Shown here piece after piece: positions 30,947-40,204 of a stretch of DNA of 64,000 nucleotides. A program made the position numbers and the translations under genes. Position 1 is the first letter of the stretch. Every line of letters begins with the position of its first letter. Source of the DNA: Candidatus Scatomonas merdigallinarum (GTDB lineage: Bacteria; Bacillota; Clostridia; Lachnospirales; Lachnospiraceae); contig DVKB01000005.1 of NCBI GenBank assembly GCA_018716305.1, forward strand, positions 1 to 64,000, read 5' to 3'. The notes beneath the pieces are model-generated. The model had not been told where the DNA came from. It ran no database searches and saw only the letters and a program-made list of their open reading frames with translations.

Positions 30947-31795
30947 CTAAATCGCGATGGGAATATTTTTGATCTGTGGTCCGGTGACATAATTTTCCAC
31001 CTGCAGATCCTCCACTGTAAAATCATAGAAATTCTTTATTTCCGGGTTCAGGGTGACTTTGGGAGCGTCATAGGTTTTTCGGCTGATGAGTTCCTTCACC
31101 AACGGAATATGCCGGTCATAAATATGGGCGTCCGCGATGACATGAACCAGCTCTCCGGCCTTCATGCCGCAGACCTGGGCAAACATCATCAGCAGCAGGG
31201 AATACTGGCACACATTCCAGTTATTGGCCGCCAGCACATCCTGAGATCTCTGATTGAGAATGGCGTTCAGAGTCAGCTGCTCACTGCCCGGCTCTCTGGT
31301 CACATTAAAGGTCATGGAGTACGCGCAGGGATACAGGGCCATTTCATGGAGATCCTGATGCACATATATATTTGTCATAATTCTGCGGCTGTAAGGATTG
31401 TGCCCCAGATCCCAGAGCACCCGGTCTACCTGATCCATCTCACCCTCTTTATACTGATGTTTCACTCCCAGCTGATAGCCGTAGGCCTTGCCGATGGAAC
31501 CGTTTTCATCCGCCCACTCGTCCCAGATATGGCTGTGGAGTTCATGGATGTTGTTGGATTTTTTCTGCCAGATCCAGAGAATCTCGTCGAAAGCGCTTTT
31601 GAGAGCCGTTCTCCGCAGAGTCAGCGCCGGAAACTCCTTTGACAAGTCGTACCGGTTCACTACCCCGAAGCGCTTAATGGTATAGGCCAGGGTCCCGTCC
31701 TCCCAGTGAGGGCGCACCTTTTCTCCTTCCGTACTGCATCCGTTCTCTATAATATCCCGGCACATGCCGATAAACACCTGATCCGCGTAGCTCAT
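30947..31795 (-). CDS. thyA: Thymidylate synthase
   Basis: 282 aa; NILWIWQKKSNNIHEL-type region, ANNWNVCQYSLLLMMFAQ (catalytic-Cys region), DAHIYDRHI; adjacent to folA. The Cys context NVCQYS differs from classical PCH. Confidence 0.85.
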   Translation of the reverse strand: MSYADQVFIGMCRDIIENGCSTEGEKVRPHWEDGTLAYTIKRFGVVNRYDLSKEFPALTLRRTALKSAFDEILWIWQKKSNNIHELHSHIWDEWADENGSIGKAYGYQLGVKHQYKEGEMDQVDRVLWDLGHNPYSRRIMTNIYVHQDLHEMALYPCAYSMTFNVTREPGSEQLTLNAILNQRSQDVLAANNWNVCQYSLLLMMFAQVCGMKAGELVHVIADAHIYDRHIPLVKELISRKTYDAPKVTLNPEIKNFYDFTVEDLQVENYVTGPQIKNIPIAI

Positions 31796-31880
31796 AGGAT
31801 TAAACCTCTCTTTCTTCTGTTTTTACTGCCGCCCCGCGGCTCTATGTATCATCTTAACATGGAGGACCGGGAATAGCAAT

Positions 31881-33176
31881 TTAAATCCGGCTCCTCCTCT
31901 GTATATGCCGCAAATAATGGACCAGGCTCTTCTGCTGAGAAGTAAAGATAGACTTATTCCAATTAAAGAGGTAGGCCATGATGCAGGTGACAAAAAAATA
32001 CGGGAGCATGCCGTAACCAAAGACTTCGCAGCCAATGAGGATAGAGGCCAGCAGGGTATTGGTTCCGCTGCCGAAGACGGCCGCATAGCCAAGGGCCATG
32101 ACAAACTCCGCCGGCAGGCCGAACAGGGGAGCCAGCAGACTGCCCAGACAGGTGCCGATGGCAAACAGAGGCGCCACCTCTCCGCCGATGAATCCGGAGG
32201 AGAGAGTGAGAATCGTGAGCAGCGCTTTCAGGATCCAGTCATACCAGTAAATCCCGCCGCCGGAAAATCCCAGTTCCACCAGATTTTCTCCGCTTCCCGC
32301 GTACCGTCCCCCATGGACCAGCAGCATCACTGCCGCCAGGACAATACCCATAAGAACTACTTTCCTATAGGGATGGCCCTCGAAGAGAAACGTCAGACGC
32401 AGCCGCGCCAGACGGATTCCCTGAGCAAAGCAGGAACCCGCGATGCCGAACAGGATGCCCAGCAGCGCCATCTGCAGAAGCAGGGGAAAACTGACGCTCA
32501 TTTCTGTCTCCAGGATGTAATGGAAATTGGAAAGTCCCAGCCGGCCGGACACAGTACTGGCTGTGAAGGAAGCCACCGCCGCGGGAAACAGGGCGCTGTA
32601 CTCCAGTTCTCCCACCACCAGCACTTCCAGCGCAAAAAACACAGCCGCCAGAGGCGTCTGAAAAAGTCCGGCGAATCCGGCAGCCATACCGGTCAGAAGA
32701 AAAATCTTTTCCCGTTTTTCAATGGTCCACTTTCTCCTGACCAGCCGGTCTATATTGTCGGAAACCGCCGCTCCGATCTGGATGGCCACTCCCTCTCGTC
32801 CGGCGCTGCCTCCGCAGAGATGGGTCAGCCAGGTGGAAACCATGGCCAGGGGGATCATCCGCATAGGCAGATCCTGATCCTCTCCCAGCCCCACCCGGAA
32901 TACCAGCTTCATTCCCTGGGAAGCCTTCTTGCCCAGGCGGCGGTACAGGGTTACAATGAGAACTCCCGCCAGCGGAAGGAAAGGAACCAAAACAAACAGA
33001 TGCCCGGTACGGATGCCTGTACATTCCTGGAGTACCAGGCCGAAAAGAGCCTCCAGGACACCCACCGCGGCGCCAATCAGGGCGCCGGAAATTCCCAGGA
33101 TCAGCAGGTCCTTATAGTTTGAAAAAATATGTTTTGCTATCGTCTTCATCGCGCTCACTCCTCCCGCGTTAATCAT
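31881..33176 (-). CDS. ClC-family chloride channel/transporter
   Basis: CGGSAGREGVAIQIGAAVSD (GxxGREGP-like) and GFIGGEVAPLFAIGTCLGS. Confidence 0.93.
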   Translation of the reverse strand: MINAGGVSAMKTIAKHIFSNYKDLLILGISGALIGAAVGVLEALFGLVLQECTGIRTGHLFVLVPFLPLAGVLIVTLYRRLGKKASQGMKLVFRVGLGEDQDLPMRMIPLAMVSTWLTHLCGGSAGREGVAIQIGAAVSDNIDRLVRRKWTIEKREKIFLLTGMAAGFAGLFQTPLAAVFFALEVLVVGELEYSALFPAAVASFTASTVSGRLGLSNFHYILETEMSVSFPLLLQMALLGILFGIAGSCFAQGIRLARLRLTFLFEGHPYRKVVLMGIVLAAVMLLVHGGRYAGSGENLVELGFSGGGIYWYDWILKALLTILTLSSGFIGGEVAPLFAIGTCLGSLLAPLFGLPAEFVMALGYAAVFGSGTNTLLASILIGCEVFGYGMLPYFFVTCIMAYLFNWNKSIFTSQQKSLVHYLRHIQRRSRI

Positions 33177-33215
33177 ACTCGCCGGAAAGAAAAATGTAAA
33201 GTTTTCCCTGCCCGG

Positions 33216-34937
33216 TTATTTTTCGCCTGCCACGTCCAGGTAGATCTGCCGGATATTGGCCGGAATATTGATGGTATGAATGTAACCGAAAGGAAGATTC
33301 TGATTCCGGACGACGCGCAGCATTTTCTGATACGTGCTGTGAGAAATAAAATCCGTAAAAAAGTAAATATAATCCGCATGGCTCAGAATGCTTCCATCCA
33401 TGGTGCCGGAAACCTTGGGGCTGAAAAATTCCCAGTTTTTAAATTTGTTTTTCAGTTTATAGGTCCAGTTATCATGTCCTCCCACGATCACGATCTTCTT
33501 CTCCGAAAGAACCTGTTCCATTTTTTCCTGATCCGCCGGTTCCGGTTCCTTCTCCGTCTCTGAGGACTGGTACACATGTTCCCGGAGCGCGATAAGCTCC
33601 TGGCGGTCCGCCTCGTAGCGCTCCTGCAGAGCCGTTCTCTCCGCCTGAGAACTTTTAGCCTCCGCGTACAGATTTTTCATGTGCCGGAGTTCCTGCTCTT
33701 TTTCATGGAGTTTTTTTCGCAGTTCTTCCACCTCTGCCAGCAGCTCCGGCTCCGTCAGTTCCCGGGAAGCCGCCGGAACCGCGGAAAGAACTCCGGGGGA
33801 ATCTTTCTGTTTCTGCCTGGATCTGGTCTGCTGCGGCACGTTTTTTTCAGGATCATACCAGCATTCCTGCTCCTCCCCGTCCCATTCCTCTTGCTGGAGC
33901 AGCATATTCAGCGCGCTGTCCGCGCTGTCGGAAGCGTCGGTGAGGGCTCTCACCGTCTCAAACAGCACTGCGTACAGCTGGATCTCCTCAAAGGAAAAAT
34001 TTTCTCCCGGATGTTTCATTTTCAAGAGGGACAAAGTCCGAGACATAACATCCCGGATGCCCCTGTACTCTTTATTGCAGCAGAACGCATAATCTCCCCC
34101 GTACCCCTGCTGATTCAGACACTGCTCCACAAACTCCTCTGCCTTTCTCCAGGTATGCATTTTCCTGTCCCGGAGCGTATCCTCCCGCGGCTCTCCCATC
34201 CACTGCTCCACCTGGCGGTCCGCTTCCTCCCGGACAGAATCCGGAACAGAAAAATAATATTGGTCTCTTTCCTCATCCTGCTCTGCCTCCATCTCCCTGA
34301 ACCGGGAATCCAGTATTACATAGAGATAGACACAGTCTTTTTCCTTTTCAATTCCCAGAAAGCTGCTCATACATAAAATCCTGGCCATAATATAGATGGA
34401 AGTGTTTTTTTCTTCATCCTCAGACAGGGACAGAACTTCCAGCGCCGAAAGTGTCCGAAACCGCTTCAGCTGATCGTATTCTTTCTTATAATACGTCTTA
34501 TAGAGATTCCGGAACATAGCCGCGGCGTACTCACTGCCCTTCCTGACCGCGTCATACATAAGATTCAGAATTTTGCGGCAGACCCCTGTCTCCAGGTCAG
34601 AATCCGACGGATGATCCTCCAGAAAAGCGTGGGCGGACAATTCTCCCAGGCGCTGATATTCATGGGCCAGGAAATCTCTGGCGATCCTGGAAAAATCAGC
34701 TTCCATATCTATTGTCATAAAATCATCCAGAAAAAAACATTCGCAGCCATAGGGATCCGGAAGAAGCTTCTGGTCATCCCCCTCCATCTCCTCCAGCATC
34801 CGAAAAACCTGCAGCTTTTTCAGCAGCTTTTCGCTCCCGGATTCCGGCTCTTTTTCCATAGCCAAAAGGCTCTCCCTTTTCTCCTTTGAAAAAGGCAGAT
34901 GAATATCCAGTCCCTGTATTTCTTTTTTGCCGTCCAT
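33216..34937 (-). CDS. DUF2325-domain protein with long helical/coiled-coil N-terminal region
   Basis: 573 aa; C-terminal KKIVIVGGHDNWTYKLKNKF...HADYIYFFTDFISHSTYQKMLRVVRNQNLPFGYIHTIN matches the DUF2325 pattern. Confidence 0.75.
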   Translation of the reverse strand: MDGKKEIQGLDIHLPFSKEKRESLLAMEKEPESGSEKLLKKLQVFRMLEEMEGDDQKLLPDPYGCECFFLDDFMTIDMEADFSRIARDFLAHEYQRLGELSAHAFLEDHPSDSDLETGVCRKILNLMYDAVRKGSEYAAAMFRNLYKTYYKKEYDQLKRFRTLSALEVLSLSEDEEKNTSIYIMARILCMSSFLGIEKEKDCVYLYVILDSRFREMEAEQDEERDQYYFSVPDSVREEADRQVEQWMGEPREDTLRDRKMHTWRKAEEFVEQCLNQQGYGGDYAFCCNKEYRGIRDVMSRTLSLLKMKHPGENFSFEEIQLYAVLFETVRALTDASDSADSALNMLLQQEEWDGEEQECWYDPEKNVPQQTRSRQKQKDSPGVLSAVPAASRELTEPELLAEVEELRKKLHEKEQELRHMKNLYAEAKSSQAERTALQERYEADRQELIALREHVYQSSETEKEPEPADQEKMEQVLSEKKIVIVGGHDNWTYKLKNKFKNWEFFSPKVSGTMDGSILSHADYIYFFTDFISHSTYQKMLRVVRNQNLPFGYIHTINIPANIRQIYLDVAGEK

Positions 34938-35181
34938 ATGGTTCCTCCTGTAAAATTAAAACCTTTTTCCGTGAAAATCGTGGCGATACGCCGGAACTGC
35001 CTCTGAGAACTATCTGATGGTAAAATCATACCACGAGTCTCACGCAAAGACAAGAAGGAAATCCCGTTTACTTTTTTTAAATATTTGCTATAATCAAAAA
35101 AACGATGGGAGATTTCCCCGGTTCCCTGATAACCGGAAATTTGCATCTTCTATATTTTTTGTGGAAAAGCTGGAATTTCTG

Positions 35182-35209
35182 TTGATTTAATTGACGTATT
35201 ATGTATAAT
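35182..35209 (+). promoter_or_regulatory. Sigma-A-like promoter for pckA
   Basis: TTGATT-N16-TATAAT, about 110 nt before the pckA ATG. Confidence 0.6.
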
Positions 35210-35319
35210 TAAGTATTGGGGAAACGATGTTTTGTTTTCCGGTGAAATATCATAAGCCCGGCTTCGGCAGGCGCTTATATATTTACCATATATTTTATAG
35301 AAAAGAGGTTAAGAGTAGG

Positions 35320-36924
35320 ATGACAGAAATCAATTTGAGCAAGTATGGCATCACGGGTACCACTGAGATCGTACACAACCCTTCCTATGACCTGCTGTTC
35401 CAGGAGGAGACCAAACCGGAGCTGGAAGGTTATGAGAAAGGTCAGGTCAGCGAACTGGGCGCAGTGAACGTTATGACCGGCGAATACACCGGACGTTCTC
35501 CCAAAGACAAATTCATCGTTATGGATGAGAATTCCAAGGACACTGTATGGTGGACTTCTGAGGAATACAAAAACGACAACCATCCGGCCAGCCAGGAAAC
35601 CTGGAATGTGGTCAAGGAAATCGCTCAGAAAGAGCTTTCCAACAAGAAACTGTATGTGGTGGACGCTTTCTGCGGCGCCAACAAAGACACCCGCATGGCC
35701 ATCCGTTTCATCATGGAAGTGGCATGGCAGGCACACTTCGTAACCAACATGTTCATTCAGCCCACCGCTGAGGAGCTGGAAAACTTCGAGCCGGATTTCG
35801 TTGTTTACAACGCTTCCAAGGCAAAAGTTCCCAACTACAAAGAACTGGGGCTGAACTCTGAGACTGCAGTTGTCTTCAACATCACCAGCCGTGAGCAGGT
35901 AATCATCAATACCTGGTACGGCGGCGAGATGAAGAAGGGTATGTTCTCCATGATGAACTACTATCTGCCTCTGAAGGGCATCGCTTCCATGCACTGCTCC
36001 GCCAACACGGATATGAACGGCGAGAATACCGCCATCTTCTTCGGACTTTCCGGAACCGGCAAGACCACCCTGTCCACCGATCCCAAGCGTCTGCTGATCG
36101 GCGATGACGAGCACGGCTGGGACGACAAGGGAGTCTTCAACTTTGAGGGCGGTTGCTACGCCAAGGTTATCGACCTGGACAAAGAGTCCGAGCCGGATAT
36201 CTACAACGCCATCAAGAGAGACGCTCTGCTGGAGAACGTTACTCTGGATGAGAACGGCAAAATTGATTTCCATGACAAGAGTGTGACCGAGAACACCCGT
36301 GTGTCCTACCCCATCACTCACATCAACAATATTGTACGCCCGGTATCTTCCGCACCGGCAGCCAAGGAAGTCATCTTCCTGTCCGCTGACGCCTTCGGCG
36401 TGCTGCCTCCGGTATCCATCCTGACTCCGGAGCAGACCCAGTACTACTTCCTGTCCGGATTCACCGCGAAACTGGCAGGAACCGAGCGGGGCATCACCGA
36501 GCCCACCCCCACCTTCTCCGCATGCTTCGGACAGGCCTTCCTGGAACTGCATCCCACCAAGTACGCTGAGGAGCTGGTAAAGAGAATGCAGCAGAGCGGA
36601 GCCAAGGCTTACCTGGTAAACACCGGCTGGAACGGAACCGGCAAGCGTATCTCCATCAAGGATACCCGTGGAATCATCGACGCCATCCTGAACGGCGACA
36701 TCCTGAAAGCTCCCACCAAGAAGATTCCTTACTTCAACATTGAAGTACCCACCGAGCTTCCGGGTGTAGACACCAACATTCTGGATCCCAGAGATACCTA
36801 CGCGGACGCTTCCGAATGGGAGACCAAGGCCAAAGATCTGGCAGGAAGATTCATCAAGAACTTCGCCAAATATGAGGGCAACGAGGCCGGAAAAGCTCTG
36901 GTTGCGGCTGGTCCCCAGCTTTAA
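35320..36924 (+). CDS. pckA: Phosphoenolpyruvate carboxykinase (ATP)
   Basis: 534 aa; [16 protein letters not shown] (P-loop), [24 protein letters not shown]. Confidence 0.97.
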   Translation: MTEINLSKYGITGTTEIVHNPSYDLLFQEETKPELEGYEKGQVSELGAVNVMTGEYTGRSPKDKFIVMDENSKDTVWWTSEEYKNDNHPASQETWNVVKEIAQKELSNKKLYVVDAFCGANKDTRMAIRFIMEVAWQAHFVTNMFIQPTAEELENFEPDFVVYNASKAKVPNYKELGLNSETAVVFNITSREQVIINTWYGGEMKKGMFSMMNYYLPLKGIASMHCSANTDMNGENTAIFFGLSGTGKTTLSTDPKRLLIGDDEHGWDDKGVFNFEGGCYAKVIDLDKESEPDIYNAIKRDALLENVTLDENGKIDFHDKSVTENTRVSYPITHINNIVRPVSSAPAAKEVIFLSADAFGVLPPVSILTPEQTQYYFLSGFTAKLAGTERGITEPTPTFSACFGQAFLELHPTKYAEELVKRMQQSGAKAYLVNTGWNGTGKRISIKDTRGIIDAILNGDILKAPTKKIPYFNIEVPTELPGVDTNILDPRDTYADASEWETKAKDLAGRFIKNFAKYEGNEAGKALVAAGPQL

Positions 36925-36968
36925 TGAAATCCGCCGCTCCGGAAATATAAAAACTCTGTAACAAAAAA

Positions 36969-37015
36969 GGAACTGTTCCGACTCACGTTCAGGTGAGAAC
37001 GAACAGTTCCTTCTT
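36969..37015. terminator. Hairpin between convergent pckA and lspA-like gene
   Basis: GGAACTGTTC...GAACAGTTCC with T-rich flank. Confidence 0.8.
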
Positions 37016-37019
37016 TTAT

Positions 37020-37478
37020 TCATTTTCTTTTCTTTCCGGCGCCCAGCAGGGCCAGCAGGCCGCCCAGGAAAATACAGATATCGGAAAGGTTGAACACCAG
37101 ACGGCTGAACCTTCTCCACTTACTGCGGAAGCTGAAATAATCCGTCACCATTCCCTGATGAAACCGGTCGAACCAGTTGCAGAGAGCTCCGCCCAGCATA
37201 AGGCTCAGGCCGGTCTTGCGCAGAGTATTCCCCTTTTTCGGCAGCATAGAAGCCAGAGCGATCAGAAGCCCCAGGATTATGCCGGCCGTTCCCCTCTTAA
37301 TAATCAGCGGATGCCCGGAAAGTCCCCCCAGGGCAATGCCTGAATTGTGGTATTTGCGGATACGGATCTTTCCCCGGAACAGGGTCCGTTCCTCTCCCTC
37401 CGGAAGTTTCGCCTCCACATACTTTTTCAGAAGCAGATCTCCCAGAAATACCGCAAGTATAATGATAATAAAAACCAT
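37020..37478 (-). CDS. lspA: Signal peptidase II-like protein
   Basis: 152 aa; HNSGIALG, GGALCNWFDRFHQGMVTDYFSF and FNLSDICIFLG contain the two Asp motifs. Confidence 0.8.
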   Translation of the reverse strand: MVFIIIILAVFLGDLLLKKYVEAKLPEGEERTLFRGKIRIRKYHNSGIALGGLSGHPLIIKRGTAGIILGLLIALASMLPKKGNTLRKTGLSLMLGGALCNWFDRFHQGMVTDYFSFRSKWRRFSRLVFNLSDICIFLGGLLALLGAGKKRK

Positions 37479-37481
37479 TCT

Positions 37482-37928
37482 TTACTCCTCTTGCGTATCC
37501 GTCCGCGGCTCATCCGGCTCCGTCTCGGTTCCTTCCTGCTGGACTTTCTGGAAAGATGTGCCGCAGTTCATACAGTAATTAGCGTCTTTGGGAATCAATT
37601 CCCCGCATCCCGGGCAGATTTTCGCTCCCTTTACCTGGGCGATCCGCTCCCTGCACTCCCGGATCTCCCGGGTCCGCTTCTCAATCCCCCGGCAGATTTC
37701 CTGAAGCTTCTCCGGAAGCTCTTCCTCCTCCGTATATTTCTGAAAGATCCATTCTCCCATTTTTCTGTAATCCATTTCAATCTGATCTTCCAGATTGTGC
37801 TGGCGGCTGCGTATCTTCTGCACCGTCACAAACTGGTCCGTTTTTTTGCCCAGCTTATTTGCCGCCCTGCTGATGGTATTTCCCACCGCGCCGAAAAAAT
37901 CATTTGCGTTTGCCATGTCCTCACGCAC
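37482..37928 (-). CDS. Zinc-ribbon domain protein
   Basis: 148 aa; KICPGCGELIPKDANYCMNCGTSF. Confidence 0.8.
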   Translation of the reverse strand: MREDMANANDFFGAVGNTISRAANKLGKKTDQFVTVQKIRSRQHNLEDQIEMDYRKMGEWIFQKYTEEEELPEKLQEICRGIEKRTREIRECRERIAQVKGAKICPGCGELIPKDANYCMNCGTSFQKVQQEGTETEPDEPRTDTQEE

Positions 37929-37936
37929 CTCCTGTC

Positions 37937-39364
37937 TTATGACCGCATACCCAGTTCCGGGATCTCCTGCCCCCGCATGATAATCCTGGGTCCTCCTGTA
38001 TGCTCCACATATTCTCTGGTAATAACCACCTCGCCGATGGTATCGTCTTTGGGGATCTCATACATAATATCCAGCATAAACTCCTCGATAATCGCTCTCA
38101 GAGCCCTGGCGCCCGTATCCTTTTCCAGAGCTCTGCGGGCAATCGCCCGCAGGGCCCCTTCCTCGAACTCCAGTTTGACCTCATCCATCTCCAGCAGCCG
38201 GCGGTACTGCTTGAGGATGGCGTTTTTTGGCTCCTGAAGGATCTGCACCAGCATATCCTCCGTCAGGCTTTCCAGGGCGAAAACGATGGGAAGCCTTCCC
38301 AAAAACTCCGGAATCATGCCGAAATTCCGCAGATCCTCCACCGTGACCTGCATCAGAAGATTTTTATCTTCATCGTACTTATCCTTCAGATCCGCCTGAA
38401 AGCCAATGGAAGACTGCTTGTTCAGCCGCTCCTTGATGATGTCCGGCAGGTCCGGAAAAGCGCCGCCGCAGATAAACAGAATATTCCGGGTATCCACCGT
38501 GGTAAGGGGCACCATGGCGTTTTTGCTGTTGGCTCCCACCGGAACCTCCACCTCGCTGCCCTCCAGCAGCTTCAGCATGCCCTGCTGCACCGCCTCGCCG
38601 CTGACATCCCGCTGATTGGTATTTTTCTTCTTGGCAATCTTATCGATCTCATCAATAAAAATAATCCCGTGCTGGGCCCTCTCCACATCATTGTCCGCCG
38701 CGGCCAGCAGCTTGGAAACTACGCTCTCAATATCATCGCCGATATATCCGGCTTCTGTCAGGGAGGTAGCGTCTGTAATGGCCAGGGGCACGTCCAGCAG
38801 ACGGGCCAGGGTCTGTACAAGATAAGTTTTCCCGGAACCGGTGGGTCCAATCATCAGCATGTTGGATTTTTCAATTTCCACATCATCGCCGGGATCTGAA
38901 AACACTCTTTTATAATGGTTGTAAACTCCCACCGCCATAATCTTTTTGGCCTGTTCCTGACCGATGACATATTCATCCAGCTGTTCCTTAATCTTATGGG
39001 GCGGCGGAATATCCTTGATAGAAAATTCTTTCTTTTCCTTCTTCTCTTCTTTCTTCTTGACCTTGGGCTGGGGCGGAATCTGATTCCGCAGAGACGAGAG
39101 GTCGATCATGCTGATATTGGGCGGAAGATTTTTCATCAGGTCATTATAATTCAGATTGATATTCTGCATGGTGTCAAAGCTCTTCTGCATGCAGTCCGCG
39201 CAGACATGAATGTTGCCCGGCAGCTCGATCATCTTCCCTGCCTTGCTCTCCGGCCGTTTGCACATAAAGCAGTATTTTTCATACTCTTCCGGTTTCTTAT
39301 CCTCTGGCTGTTCTCCGGAAGTCTCTGAGGGAACCTTGTCCCGGGTCTCTTTTTCCTCTGACAT
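37937..39364 (-). CDS. clpX: ATP-dependent Clp protease ATP-binding subunit ClpX
   Basis: 475 aa; CFMCKRPESKAGKMIELPGNIHVCADC zinc finger, GPTGSGKTYL, EAGYIGDDIE, FIDEIDKI, SSIGF. Confidence 0.93.
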   Translation of the reverse strand: MSEEKETRDKVPSETSGEQPEDKKPEEYEKYCFMCKRPESKAGKMIELPGNIHVCADCMQKSFDTMQNINLNYNDLMKNLPPNISMIDLSSLRNQIPPQPKVKKKEEKKEKKEFSIKDIPPPHKIKEQLDEYVIGQEQAKKIMAVGVYNHYKRVFSDPGDDVEIEKSNMLMIGPTGSGKTYLVQTLARLLDVPLAITDATSLTEAGYIGDDIESVVSKLLAAADNDVERAQHGIIFIDEIDKIAKKKNTNQRDVSGEAVQQGMLKLLEGSEVEVPVGANSKNAMVPLTTVDTRNILFICGGAFPDLPDIIKERLNKQSSIGFQADLKDKYDEDKNLLMQVTVEDLRNFGMIPEFLGRLPIVFALESLTEDMLVQILQEPKNAILKQYRRLLEMDEVKLEFEEGALRAIARRALEKDTGARALRAIIEEFMLDIMYEIPKDDTIGEVVITREYVEHTGGPRIIMRGQEIPELGMRS

Positions 39365-39407
39365 ATAAGTCTTCTCCTTCTGTATGCGTTATTTCCGAAA
39401 TTTTCCC

Positions 39408-40043
39408 TCAGGGCTGTACCGTCACCTGATAGGATTCCCCCTCCGGATTGGAATTATTTACCACATAAATCCGAGCCTGCTCCATATCTTCGGGAACACG
39501 GAAGGCGATTTCCGCTCTGGCAGGCTCTCCGCCCTGATTCACTTCCGGAACCAGCTGATCCGCCAGATAGTAAGGCGTACATGCCTCCCCCCCGCTGTCC
39601 AGGCAGCGGAAACTCATATCATCTACCAGCACGGCCTCCCCGGAAAGGCTTTCATAAGAATAGGTGAGAAGCAGAACTTTTTCCGGAGCCTCCGTCTCCG
39701 CTACGGCCCGGCGGTCTGTAAACTCCGCCTGCTCCAGGGTAACGGAATACAGTTCCCGGCCGTCCTCCGAAAAAATCAAGGGTTCTCCCAATTCTGCCTC
39801 TGAGCTCCGGGATTCTTCCGGAATATCCGTAGGCGCTGCCCCCTCTCCCATCTGTTCCGGATTTTCCTGCCCCTCCTCAGGAGTATTTATAAGGGGCGCG
39901 GAGCCGGAAGTCCCGGAGGGTTCTGACGATTCTTCCGTCTGTGAGGAATTTTCCACAGAATCCTTTTTCTCTGAGCAGCCTGATACCATCACCGCTGCCG
40001 CCAGCATACAGGCGGCGCTAAAAATCAGAATACGTCTTTTCAT
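39408..40043 (-). CDS. Putative lipoprotein
   Basis: 211 aa; signal peptide with lipobox AAVMVSGCSEKK. Confidence 0.8.
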   Translation of the reverse strand: MKRRILIFSAACMLAAAVMVSGCSEKKDSVENSSQTEESSEPSGTSGSAPLINTPEEGQENPEQMGEGAAPTDIPEESRSSEAELGEPLIFSEDGRELYSVTLEQAEFTDRRAVAETEAPEKVLLLTYSYESLSGEAVLVDDMSFRCLDSGGEACTPYYLADQLVPEVNQGGEPARAEIAFRVPEDMEQARIYVVNNSNPEGESYQVTVQP

Positions 40044-40204
40044 CTTTATCTCTCCTCTGTCCGCTCATCCAAAAGCACAGCGGATTTCCATAGTGCTATT
40101 ATTTTATCACCCATGCACGCCGAAAACAAGTCCGCACAGGAAAATAAGGCGTCCGCGCACCGCTTATGCCAGCGCGCAGACGCCTGCTTCTTTACCATAG
40201 TTCT

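Noticed and set aside
30447-31795. folA-thyA pair as an acquired resistance module
   Set aside because: Looks like normal chromosomal folate genes in conserved context; no mobile element signatures.
35275-37119. 614-aa minus-strand ORF
   Set aside because: Antisense to pckA; His/Val-rich shadow frame.
37937-39364. ClpX with acidic N-terminal extension as a novel unfoldase
   Set aside because: Has the canonical zinc finger, Walker motifs, pore loop and IGF-type loop; treated as an ordinary ClpX.
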